A program made the translations under genes and the position numbers. A stretch of DNA of 64,000 nt from Hoeflea algicola (lineage in GTDB: Bacteria > Pseudomonadota > Alphaproteobacteria > Rhizobiales > Rhizobiaceae), in assembly GCF_026619415.1 (NCBI RefSeq), contig NZ_JAOVZR010000001.1, positions 2,898,501 to 2,962,500 on the forward strand. The letters are read 5' to 3'. This document shows, in pieces, positions 17,943 through 26,214 of this stretch (positions are counted from its first letter, which is position 1; each line of letters opens with the position of its first letter). The notes below the pieces were generated by a model. That model had not been told where the DNA came from. It searched no databases and was given only the letters and a program-made list of their open reading frames with translations.

Positions 17943-19810
17943 CCCAGCTTCTTTTTCCGATTTGGTCCGTGAGGCCTTTATTGATCCGCTGCGCTCGGTT
18001 TTGATCGTCGACGATCAGTATCCAACCTGGGAAGAGATACTTAACTCAAAGATAGAGGCTGGCGCAAAGAACGACGCTTTGGATGCGCGCTCGGAAAAAA
18101 AGAGTGGACCACGCAACCAAACGGGCCTTTGAAAGTAATCAAAGAATTCCGCAACAAGAAACCCGGTTTCGTAATTGATATTCACGATGCGCTTGCGCCT
18201 TCCCCTGCTGCGATTGCGGCAGGTACCAAGCCGCAAGAAAGCCCATCAGAACTCGCCGACCACTTGCATCAATCAGACCTTCTGGTACTCGATTACAATC
18301 TGGAAGGCCCTGGAGGGTTAAGAGGCAAAAAAGCGAGGGAAATCCTTCGCATGGTTCTTTCGAACAACCACTTTAATTTGATCATTGTTCATACCGGTGA
18401 GGATGATCTGGACGAGGTGATGGCGGAGTGCCTGCTTTCCCTAATGCAGAGCTGCACCTCGCAATTCGATGGAAAATTGCTTGCTGAGCTAAAGTTACTG
18501 GATGACATATTGGACGAAATGGGAGACGAAGAAGAATTTGACCGGAATCACCTGAGCAATATTTTTTCAACCCAAGAGTATCTTGAAGTACGCCAGAAAG
18601 ACGCTTTGGGAATAGCTAGTTTCATGCGAGGTGAGGGGCGGCTTGCGCCACTTCAAAAGTGGGGAAAGGATCTTGGATTAAAAGGGGGAAGCTAAAGACC
18701 TTTCTATATTGGGCAATTCGTGAATTTGAGAAAACTAAACTTTCAGAATTCACTGAAGCCCCGCCTGAAGGGCTTAAATGGAAAGATCGAGGTGGGTGCA
18801 AGTGGTTGCGCAGCTCGAAAGGTTTCGTGACATTTGTGGAGAAAGGTCCTGATGACTTGCTTGGAGAGATGCAAAAAGCTCTCGAAGACTGGCAGCCTAC
18901 GCCTTCCCGATTACTCTCCGCCAAATATCGGCACGAGCTTAGTAGCATGGGTGTCGAGGCTGAAGATAAATCTCTCGTAAAGACACATGTTTTTGCGCAG
19001 TTCTATGACAGCATTCTGGAGCCCGCCCGGGAAGGAGTTCCTCCTCCGCAAGCAGCGCTATCAAGAGAATTCAAACTGAAAGAACATGTCTCAAGACAAT
19101 CTGAGGCAATCTCTTTTCTGATTACGGACGAAATCGTGGCATTCGGCGAGCGCATCATCGAGGCTGATGAAGCCAGCGGCAGAACTTTCGCTTCCCATTA
19201 CGGTATCGATCTATCCGATGGGAAAATCAAGAAATCTGCAGTCGATCAATTCAATAGTTATGTATCAACTTTGCCAATGAAGCCAGGCTCTGACCAGCTG
19301 GACAGTGGACACATTTTTAAACTTGGCAATGACTGGTGGGTTTGCGCCACACCTGCTTGTGATCTGCAACCCGGTCAGAATACGATTGCCTTTACCGGTT
19401 CGAGCAATGAACTGCGCCCGTTCACAGCACTGCAACTGCTTCCAATAAAGCCCGAAGAGCTGGAAAATGACCACATAAACAGCGGCTCCTGTTGCTTCGT
19501 TCACGATCAAAATACTGGGAAGGTCATCTGTCTCGGCCTTCGCTCGATCCCGGACGAAAAGAAGCCTGCTACGCAGAAGGTAACTTGGCGAACGTTCCTA
19601 GCGAAGGATCAAGGATTAATTTCGGACGGTATTTGCAAAATTGTTCAGCTCAAACTTACCGACTCGACCGTTGAAATGCCTGAGTTTAAAGGAACAGTAA
19701 TTGCAAAACTCCGATACGAGTATGCGCTCAATTATATTCAGAGAGTTGGGGCCAGTGTTTCAAGGATTGGACTTGGATATGCGGCATACCCTTCCGGAGA
19801 TGCGGTTTGA
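17935..19810 (+). CDS. Receiver-domain protein, coded in three frames (two -1 shifts)
   Basis: Three overlapping frames form one protein of about 620 residues. The first (TTG start at 17935 with an aggggag site) gives the receiver beginning SVLIVDDQYP. The second (18102-18695) continues with DLLVLDYNLEG, which holds the candidate phosphoacceptor Asp, and IIVHTGED. The third (18686-19810) has a C-terminal region of unknown function with WLRSSKGFVTFVEKG. The joins lie at an A7 run (18095-18101) and at AAAAGGGGGA (18680-18689). Both need -1 shifts. The gene overlaps the kinase-like gene, so it is the likely phosphotransfer partner. It may be expressed by frameshifting, be split, be inactivated, or reflect homopolymer sequence errors. 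Confidence 0.65.
18096..18102 (+). other. Slippery heptamer A AAA AAG in the receiver gene
   Basis: In the incoming frame the codons are gaa aaa aag, giving the exact A-AAA-AAG heptamer used for -1 frameshifting in dnaX and many insertion sequences. A -1 slip joins SEKK to EWTTQPNG and then KVIKEF, which restores the receiver domain. The unshifted frame ends at 18132. No strong downstream hairpin is obvious. Confidence 0.5.
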
Positions 19811-20074
19811 CTAATTGATCGTGACCTCGCCCAAGTCGGATTTGAGGGCGTCCTACGCGTAAATGGAAAAACAGGCTGCAGCCACGCAGAATTTGGCCGC
19901 CCCATTAAGTTCGCCCTTCAAGTCATTCCCCAAAAGGGTTGTGGAGTTGTCGACTATCCGTATCAAGTACCCCTGTCGCCATCAAATCATCGGCTCCCCA
20001 ATCTAATGACAGCCTACGGATGCGCAACGCATTTTGAACATCTTTGTGAAACCTCATCGAATTGGGATGGATGA
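19811..20074 (+). other. Open stretch after the receiver stop, possible gene fragment
   Basis: The same frame stays open for 87 codons directly after the TGA of the receiver gene, reading IDRDLAQVGFEGVLRV and FGRPIKFALQVIPQKG before a TGA at 20072. The composition looks protein-like, but there is no ATG, GTG or TTG start with a binding site. It may be a remnant of a further domain or gene. I recognise no family. The rest of the gap to 20236 shows nothing. Confidence 0.25.
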
Positions 20075-20236
20075 TCAATTGGTCAGAAATGGCTCTCACG
20101 CCAGCACATTCGGGACGGCAGGAATTACGTCATGGATAGGCGATTCATGTTCAAACGTCGTTATAGTTAGTAATGGGGGGAAGACAGGCAGGAAGGACCA
20201 AACAGCATTTGGATAGCGGCGCTATATAGCGACCGA

Positions 20237-20557
20237 TCATGCTGAGTTGAGATGCCGCTTCGGGCGGAACGGGAATAGGCCATCGGCATAACGTGCAGTA
20301 AGCTCTTCGAAGACATCTTCGCTTTCTCGGACATCAAAACCCTGAAGCTCAAGGCCATCAACAATTTCATCACGCAGACGATCCAACGCCTCGCGCCGTC
20401 CCAGATGGTGCTTCCTGGCGCTCATGATCATTTTCCAAAACAGCATCCGAGCAAGGTCATCCCGTGATGGCCGACGCCGATTGCGGGCCTCGTCCCTCAC
20501 TCTTTGCTGCCGCGCTCGCTGTTTGGCATTGATTTCCCGTTTTGATTTCTTTGTCAT
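20237..20557 (-). CDS. Small basic hypothetical protein
   Basis: This 106-residue protein begins MTKKSKREINAKQRARQQR and is very rich in Lys and Arg in its first 35 residues, then has an acidic, helical C-terminal half (EIVDGLELQGFDVRESEDVFEELT). The start at 20557 has an aaggag site with a six-base spacer. An in-frame ATG further upstream has no such site. The basic-then-acidic layout suggests nucleic-acid or partner binding, but I recognise no family. It is separated from the IS5-type element by about 400 bp containing GAATCG repeats. Confidence 0.6.
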   Translation of the reverse strand: MTKKSKREINAKQRARQQRVRDEARNRRRPSRDDLARMLFWKMIMSARKHHLGRREALDRLRDEIVDGLELQGFDVRESEDVFEELTARYADGLFPFRPKRHLNSA

Positions 20558-20578
20558 CCTGATCTCCTTTTTCATCAT

Positions 20579-20963
20579 GGAGACTCAGTCTGCTAGCCGA
20601 CGATGCAAGCAACAAACGCCGTCTGCCTGTCAATGTTGACAATCCGGAACGGAATTGCGCAGCGGGGTTGGTTTCGAGGTTTCCAACCTTCTGTCTGCAA
20701 ACGCCGTGCGAAGAAGAATCGCAGCTTCTTTGTTTAGAATCGGCAGGACAGAATTCAGAATCGTAACAGGATAAATTGCGATGATTTTTTTCGAGTTGCC
20801 CGCACGTCATCGCAGTCGGCTTCAATTCACCGGAGACTTGAAACCTATCCCTCGCAAGTCCCCTTAATGGAAGTCAAGTTGCGACGCGTTTTGTAAGCTG
20901 ATTCATATGCAGCAATTTCCATAATTGAGCGGCATGATAAGGAGGAGGGGCCCGTAAGGACTA
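20579..20963. other. Intergenic region with short GAATCG repeat array
   Basis: About 385 bp separate the small basic gene from the IS5-type element. The only structure seen is the three-unit GAATCG array at 20716-20778, with weaker similarity in the 60 bp before it. No gene is supportable. Confidence 0.5.
20716..20778. repeat. 21-bp periodic GAATCG repeats, array A (3 units)
   Basis: GAATCG begins at 20716, 20737 and 20758, exactly 21 bp apart. The first two units are similar to the first two of the longer array at 23145, matching at roughly seven in ten positions. Each unit contains a GANTC site, the CcrM methylation sequence of alphaproteobacteria. Confidence 0.65.
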
Positions 20964-21800
20964 GGGGCTGTTGACGTTCGGGATTCCCAAATCACCTGAC
21001 TTCTGATTCAAGGTTGCAAACGGAGGAGAGCAACCTTGACCCGAAGAGTCCTATCCAATTCGCAATGGGCGATCATCGAACCTTACTGCCTGGGTAAAAC
21101 CACCGATCCCGGACAAACCGGACGTGACCCACGGCTTTTCGTGGAGGCAGTCCTCTGGATCGTCCGCACGGGCGCGCAATGGCGTGAATTGCCCGCTGAG
21201 TTTGGCAAATGGAATTCTGTATTCAAGCGGTTCCGCAGATGGGTCAAAGCGGATGCTTTCTATAGTATGTTCAAAGCATTAGCCTCAGACGCCGATCTGG
21301 AATACGCAATGATCGACGGTACTATCGTCAAGGTTCATCGCTCAGGACAAGGCGCAAAAGGGGGACTCTTTGCCAGGCCATTGGACGCTCTCGGGGGGCA
21401 TAACGTCGAAGATACTGGCTCTGACGGATGCGCTCGGTAATCTCGTCGATTTCTGTCTGATGCCAGGCCAAGCTCATGATCTGCGCGAGACCGATGCGTT
21501 GATCAGCGGCTTGTCCGCCGGATATTTGCTGGCGGACAGGGCCTTTGACGCGGATTGGCTGCGCAATGGCCTGCTGGATCGCGGCATAACCCCGGTCATA
21601 CCGCCAAAATCCAACCGGAGGTTCCCGGCAGAGTTCGACAAGGAAACCTACAAATGGCGGCATTTGATCGAAAACTACTTTGGCAAACTGCAGGAAAACA
21701 GAGGGATAGCAATGCGCTCTTGCAAAACCGACCAGAGTTTCAAAGCCTTCATCTCAATTGCCGCAACGCTCATTCACACACGGTAAACGTCAACAGCCCC
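20964..21800 (+). mobile_element. IS5-family insertion sequence (IS427-like), complete
   Basis: The 837-bp element has perfect 15-bp inverted repeats, ggggctgttgacgtt at 20964-20978 and its complement at 21786-21800. It is flanked by TA on both sides, consistent with the 2-bp TA duplication of this group. It carries a transposase in two overlapping frames. Confidence 0.88.
21036..21786 (+). CDS. IS5-family transposase, two frames joined by -1 shift
   Basis: The first frame starts at TTG 21036 after a ggaggag site and gives MTRRVLSNSQWAIIEPYCLG through HRSGQGAKGG. The second frame supplies TLCQAIGRSRGGITSKI and the C-terminus with YLLADRAFDADWL. It ends RWRHLIENYFGKLQENRGIAM-like (KWRHLIENYFGKL) before the stop at 21786. 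The join that restores the family sequence GAKGGTLCQAIGRSRGG is a -1 step at AAAAGGGGGA (21356-21365). Two-frame transposases with programmed shifting are normal for this IS group. The DDE aspartates in AMIDGTIVK and LLADRAFDAD and the glutamate in LIENYF are visible. Confidence 0.85.
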
Positions 21801-23017
21801 TAATGCGATCTGAGAAATTTGCCCTTAGCTCCCAGGGATACGGACGATTGTTCAAAGCGGTTCCCGGCAGCAAAATACCAAAAGTCCTCCGCAGGTGAAA
21901 CGACGACCTTGTTGCGGCCCGAGGCCTTCGCTGAATAAAGTGCTTTATCAGCCCGGTCTATCGCGGGATGCAGTGTAATCTCACCATCCCGGATAGCCGA
22001 TACACCAAAGCTCGCAGTCACTTCTGACAAAACTCCGTCAAGCCTCCAGGCGCGCCCAGAAAAGGCAACCCGCAGGAGCTGAGCAAGACGCGTAGCGTCT
22101 TCCTGAGAGGTTCCAGGAAAGTAAGCAACGAATTCCTCGCCACCAAGTCGGGCGGCATATCCATGGGAACCTGTCGCGTTTTGCAACTCTTTGGCCAAAA
22201 CCACGATGACTTTGTCGCCTACCGCATGTCCATATTTGTCGTTGATCTGCTTGAAGTGATCGATATCGCAGATAAGGATCGAGCCGTTGAGCGCATTGTT
22301 CTTCGTCAACATTTCAACAACTTCATTGAGACCGCGACGGTTGAGGAGTCCCGTCAGTGCATCTCTTCCCGCAGCATCACGATGTTTGTCAATTGCCGCC
22401 GATGCCATTGCGCCCAATGCGGAGAATGGGAAGAGCATGCAAATCGTTATCGTTGTTATGTGGACGACGAGATTATAGTCGGAATTTACGAAGTCAGCGA
22501 GCTGATCGCTGGACTCGGTGAAAAAGTAGAAGAACGTGGTGCGTACGAGCGTATCGATGGTAACTATCCAGCCTGCGACGATCATGATTTTATCGGCTGG
22601 ACGGGAAGCCCTCGGTATCGCCATCAGCAATGCCGAGCCAAGCAAAATTGCAAAGGCGACGTCTGTGACCAGCAATTGGTCGTTCAGGTTGGCCGATATG
22701 AATACAGTATAGCCATTAAAGGGCACATACGTGAAAGCAAATAGCCGCCGTTCCCACCGCCGCATTGGCGCATCAAAATGCAAGAGCACAGCGCTGCTGT
22801 AGAAGTAAGCTGCGCCAATGAATATAAAGCCGGATACAAATGCGTCGAATGCCGGAGCTATCGGGAATGCCGAAAATCCGAAGCCGGTAGCCGTGAGAGC
22901 AAACCCTGCACTCCATTGCCAAGAGGTCGCAATCCTGAGATGCCAGAGTATCAAGAATGCGAGTGAGATGAGACTGATAATCGAAACGGGCAAGTAAACG
23001 ATAATGCCGCTATCCAT
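21800..23017 (-). CDS. Membrane-bound diguanylate cyclase (GGDEF domain)
   Basis: The 405-residue protein has six or more hydrophobic segments in its first 210 residues. The GGDEF domain follows from about residue 225, with GRDALTGLLNRRGL, DIDHFKQINDKYGHAVGD and the active-site motif ARLGGEEFVAY. It should make cyclic di-GMP. The RxxD inhibitory site is not seen at its usual place before GGEEF. The final codons run into the IS5-type element: the stop TAG is formed by the TA target site plus the first base of the IS. The last residues may therefore differ from the original protein. The gene lies between the two GAATCG repeat arrays. Confidence 0.9.
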   Translation of the reverse strand: MDSGIIVYLPVSIISLISLAFLILWHLRIATSWQWSAGFALTATGFGFSAFPIAPAFDAFVSGFIFIGAAYFYSSAVLLHFDAPMRRWERRLFAFTYVPFNGYTVFISANLNDQLLVTDVAFAILLGSALLMAIPRASRPADKIMIVAGWIVTIDTLVRTTFFYFFTESSDQLADFVNSDYNLVVHITTITICMLFPFSALGAMASAAIDKHRDAAGRDALTGLLNRRGLNEVVEMLTKNNALNGSILICDIDHFKQINDKYGHAVGDKVIVVLAKELQNATGSHGYAARLGGEEFVAYFPGTSQEDATRLAQLLRVAFSGRAWRLDGVLSEVTASFGVSAIRDGEITLHPAIDRADKALYSAKASGRNKVVVSPAEDFWYFAAGNRFEQSSVSLGAKGKFLRSH

Positions 23018-23344
23018 CTTTCTAACCTAAAGCTATAAATATTACCGACTGCAACCTCAGTGTGTAGCCGTGCTGGGTTAAGTTTCAGTGACTTCAGAAC
23101 TGCAGGCTGCTGGAAGCGCTTGATACAGTTAAGTTCCCCGACCAGAATCGCAGATTCCTGGTTTGGAATCGGTTGGGCTGAAACCGGAATCGCCGAGGCA
23201 GAGTCCGGCAACGCAAGGACTGATGTCTGAAACTGCGAAGCCTAAATCGGAAACGCCGTATCAGAGTACAGAATCGCAAAGACGTACTTTAGAATCGTTG
23301 GCGCCCGGATGGGTAACGCGGAAGCCGAATTCTGAATCGTGCTT
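23018..23344. other. Intergenic region containing the long 21-bp repeat array
   Basis: About 325 bp lie between the diguanylate cyclase start and the M41 peptidase stop. Two thirds of it is the 21-bp periodic array. Plus-strand translation gives heptads of the type ES-x5, but there is no credible start, so I do not call a gene. Confidence 0.5.
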
Positions 23345-23354
23345 TCAGGGCGCC
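23145..23354. repeat. 21-bp periodic GAATCG repeats, array B (10 units)
   Basis: Ten consecutive 21-bp units start at 23145, 23166, 23187, 23208, 23229, 23250, 23271, 23292, 23313 and 23334. Six start exactly with GAATCG and the others with close variants (GCAACG, GAAACT, GAAACG, GTAACG). The rest of each unit is variable. The last unit overlaps the stop codon of the M41 peptidase gene. Twenty-one bp is two helical turns, so the sites face the same side of the DNA, as in iteron arrays. Confidence 0.75.
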
Positions 23355-24121
23355 GGCTTTTCTAGGCCCGTTGCGGCTACGTTCATTTCCTGAGCAAGCA
23401 ACGCTCTGACTTCGCTACCATCAAGGGTCCTTGCCTCAGCAAGACGGGTTGCCAGTGACAGGAGCGCATCGCGATGCTGCGATAGCATTTCGACGGCCAT
23501 GGTCTCTGCGACCTCAAGCCTTGCATGGACATGATGCGCCAACTGGCGATCGAGCGAAAGGATCGATGAGTGATCCTTCACTGAACGGTACAATAGCGGC
23601 TGGGTTGTCCCGAATCCGAGATTGGCCTCTGCATCTGTCGCCAGCCTCGTGGCATGTGCAAGATCAGACGTGTCATTGCCACCGGAGCCTACAACATGAT
23701 CACCAAAAATGAGCTTTTCCGCGGCCCTGCCAGCGAGCGTACAGGCGATCATCTGATTGAGCCATGTTTCAGTCTGAATGACATTTTTGCGCATCTGACT
23801 TTCGACATAGCCACCGGAGCCATTGCCGACCGTTACGGTTGAAACGGTTGCGATATCAAAAGCGGTCCATGCAAATGCATGCCCAGCTTCGTGAACTGCA
23901 ATTCGCCAGACAAGCTCTGGTGACATTGCCGACTGGCCAGCAGTAAGCGCTGCATGAATGTCACTGTAATACAGCGATCGCTTCTCCCGACGGGCCTTCT
24001 GACGTGCTTCACGGATCAGCCGTTCGATGTCTGCACCTGTCCTGCCGGCGGCAGCCAGCGCCAAGGGCTGGAGCGCTGGGTTCAAATCGGGTGCTGCGGC
24101 GGAGATATGAGACTTATCCAT
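23345..24121 (-). CDS. M41 (FtsH-like) zinc peptidase, separate subunit
   Basis: The 258-residue protein is the proteolytic half of an FtsH-type protease. Residues 20-60 (LALAAAGRTGADIERLIREA) match the end of the FtsH AAA lid. The zinc motif VHEAGH follows at residues 77-81, then GSGGNDTSDLAHATRLA with the third zinc ligand region, and LGFG. The ATG overlaps the end of the AAA+ ATPase gene by eight bases and has an aaggag site inside that gene, so the two are coupled. No membrane segment is present, unlike FtsH. It probably forms a soluble AAA+ protease with its neighbour. Confidence 0.85.
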   Translation of the reverse strand: MDKSHISAAAPDLNPALQPLALAAAGRTGADIERLIREARQKARREKRSLYYSDIHAALTAGQSAMSPELVWRIAVHEAGHAFAWTAFDIATVSTVTVGNGSGGYVESQMRKNVIQTETWLNQMIACTLAGRAAEKLIFGDHVVGSGGNDTSDLAHATRLATDAEANLGFGTTQPLLYRSVKDHSSILSLDRQLAHHVHARLEVAETMAVEMLSQHRDALLSLATRLAEARTLDGSEVRALLAQEMNVAATGLEKPAP

Positions 24122-26120
24122 TGATGAGCACTCCTTCTTTGCTGTCACAGTGTTTATCGCTGCCGTCATGGGCAGTGCTGTCGATGCAGTGGACGCGCAA
24201 AGTACCAGATGCACTTTTGGAACCGGCGGAACTGCCGGTCTCACTGCTGTTAAGGACCGCGTCGAGATCATCTCCCAAATGATGCGCAATGATTTTCGCT
24301 AGCGCAGTCGTATCTGGGGTCGGGATAACAATGTGCTTCTCAAGACGCCCTGAACGCAGAAGAGCAGGGTCGATTTTTTCCGGCCGGTTGGTCGCGCCAA
24401 CGACAATGACGCCTACGGTTTTCGCTGCCCCATCGAGCAATTCGAGCACTCGATTTACGAGGCTCGACCAATAATCGTCGTAAGGTCGGTCACTGCCGCC
24501 GCGATTTCCAATGTTGTCGATCTCGTCGATGAAGAGGATGCAAGGCGCATAGCTATTGGCTTGCTCGAAAGTGGCGTTAATGGCTGCCAGAACATCGCCA
24601 AGATTCGACGCTTCCAGCCATCTCGCCACCGACGTCGCGATCAGTGGCACACCCAGCGTGTTGCAAAGCGCCTTGGCGAAGGTCGTCTTGCCCGTACCGG
24701 GCGGCCCAGAGAGCAGCAGCCGTGAGCTGAGATCGGACCACTCGACTTCCTTGCTCCCGAACGCCTCAAGGTCGATCTTGAGGTCAAGAGCCCAATGCCG
24801 GGCATCGCCATAACCGGCCAACCGTTCAACAAAGAGGCAATCCTTTCCGGATGGTGGTTTGACAGGTTGCTTTGCCTTCTGCCCCCTGGCTGTTTCTGAC
24901 CCGGTCGTTGTCTTGACTGGCTCGATCATGTCGAAGCAGCCAGAGTATTTCTCGCGCTTCCTTGCGTCCGAGCGGCCCGATCTGTTCAGCAACGAACCAA
25001 GCTCGCAATCTTTCTCGTCGTCATCCTTGGCTTCTGCTCGTGCCGCGTTTTCAGCTTCAAGCGTGGTCAGGATTCCGATGATTTTTGTCAGGGATCGACC
25101 TGGGCGGATTGCGATAGCCAGATCATCGATGCCGAGATGGAGCGGCTCGAATTCGAGTTCGCTCATCAGAAACCACGAGCGACCAACAGGGATTTGACAA
25201 CAGATGGCGAGCACATCAGCGATCAGGCTTGCATCAATTCCGTTACCCTGGATCACAATGTCCGCGACGGCAGCAAGACGTGCCGCTAGTGGCTGTTCTC
25301 TCTCATCAGAGATGATCAAAGGCTTGGATGCAGCAAGCACCTTGTTCGACACGAGCCGCCGCATATCATCATGACGATCAAGCCGCTCTAACAAAGCGCT
25401 CCCGCAGCAAGCGAGTGACCTTCGTCGTTTTGAATCCGCCAATGATTTATAGTGCCCTGTGAGGCCTGGGCCATCCGAGATCGGTTCAAGAGATGTGTAG
25501 AATGGCAGAATCAAGCCCTTTTCAAGCATACGGCCGAGCTGTTTTTCAAAACCGTGAACCGGAATCTGCACCGCGATGATCGGGCACTCGGACTTCATGA
25601 CCGCGAGCAGTCGATCGAGGATTTTCTTATCTTTCTCAAAAGCCCTCGCGAGCAATAGGGCTGTCGCGACTTCACGAACGTTCAGCGTGGGCGCAAAGCC
25701 CCCTACAATTGAAAGTACGTGGTCCCGAAGCCTGAGCAACTTCGATGAACTCGGCGTGGTCCCATTTTGATCGACGCGCACTGAACAAACAGGTTTGTCG
25801 ACTTCGCCGACCTCTCCAAACTCCTCATCGTCGAAATCATTGAACTCGCCAGATTCAAGCTTCATTTCGAGCCGTTTCCTGTTGCATGATGACACCTTCA
25901 GGAGGTTCCGCGTCAGGTCCCGATCATGATCAACATCACCCGAGAACTGAGCTGCCTGGTCCGCAGAAAGCCGCCAGACTGTGCCGTCACGCGAGGTTAC
26001 GCCGAGCTGATGCTCTTCAAGAACGCCAGCTTCTGCGGCACGACCAAAAGCTTCGAGCCGGGCAGCGCGGCTTTGGCGGGATAGGAGATACCGAGAAACA
26101 CGTTTGCTGATCTTGCTCAT
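24114..26120 (-). CDS. AAA+ ATPase, FtsH-like core with a long novel N-terminus
   Basis: The 668-residue protein has an FtsH-like AAA core at its C-terminal side. Walker A is GPPGTGKTT at about residue 472 and Walker B is CILFIDEID at 527. The second region of homology is GATNRPEKIDPALLRSGRLE from about 575. The AAA lid is cut short after TPDTTALAKIIAHHLGDDLD and replaced by a polar tail with SETGSSAGSKSASG. The missing lid helices are at the start of the downstream M41 peptidase. The first 400 residues match no domain I know and may select substrates. A gaggagg site precedes ATG 26120. The two proteins should assemble into a protease. Confidence 0.85.
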   Translation of the reverse strand: MSKISKRVSRYLLSRQSRAARLEAFGRAAEAGVLEEHQLGVTSRDGTVWRLSADQAAQFSGDVDHDRDLTRNLLKVSSCNRKRLEMKLESGEFNDFDDEEFGEVGEVDKPVCSVRVDQNGTTPSSSKLLRLRDHVLSIVGGFAPTLNVREVATALLLARAFEKDKKILDRLLAVMKSECPIIAVQIPVHGFEKQLGRMLEKGLILPFYTSLEPISDGPGLTGHYKSLADSKRRRSLACCGSALLERLDRHDDMRRLVSNKVLAASKPLIISDEREQPLAARLAAVADIVIQGNGIDASLIADVLAICCQIPVGRSWFLMSELEFEPLHLGIDDLAIAIRPGRSLTKIIGILTTLEAENAARAEAKDDDEKDCELGSLLNRSGRSDARKREKYSGCFDMIEPVKTTTGSETARGQKAKQPVKPPSGKDCLFVERLAGYGDARHWALDLKIDLEAFGSKEVEWSDLSSRLLLSGPPGTGKTTFAKALCNTLGVPLIATSVARWLEASNLGDVLAAINATFEQANSYAPCILFIDEIDNIGNRGGSDRPYDDYWSSLVNRVLELLDGAAKTVGVIVVGATNRPEKIDPALLRSGRLEKHIVIPTPDTTALAKIIAHHLGDDLDAVLNSSETGSSAGSKSASGTLRVHCIDSTAHDGSDKHCDSKEGVLING

Positions 26121-26214
26121 GATTGTTCCTCCTCAGAGCATGCAGAGTAATCTGCAATTGTCTGGAAATTCGCAGGCAGAAACCGCCGATTGCCATCAAG
26201 CCAGTCTTTAAGAA

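Noticed and set aside
14973..19810. Assignment of the kinase-receiver pair as the Detocs defence system
   Set aside because: The kinase here has a second, MORC-like ATPase and the operon has a methylase and Vsr but no visible third effector of the Detocs type, so the resemblance is only general.
23145..23354. CRISPR array
   Set aside because: The unit is 21 bp with only about six conserved bases, there are no separate repeat and spacer parts, and no cas genes are present.
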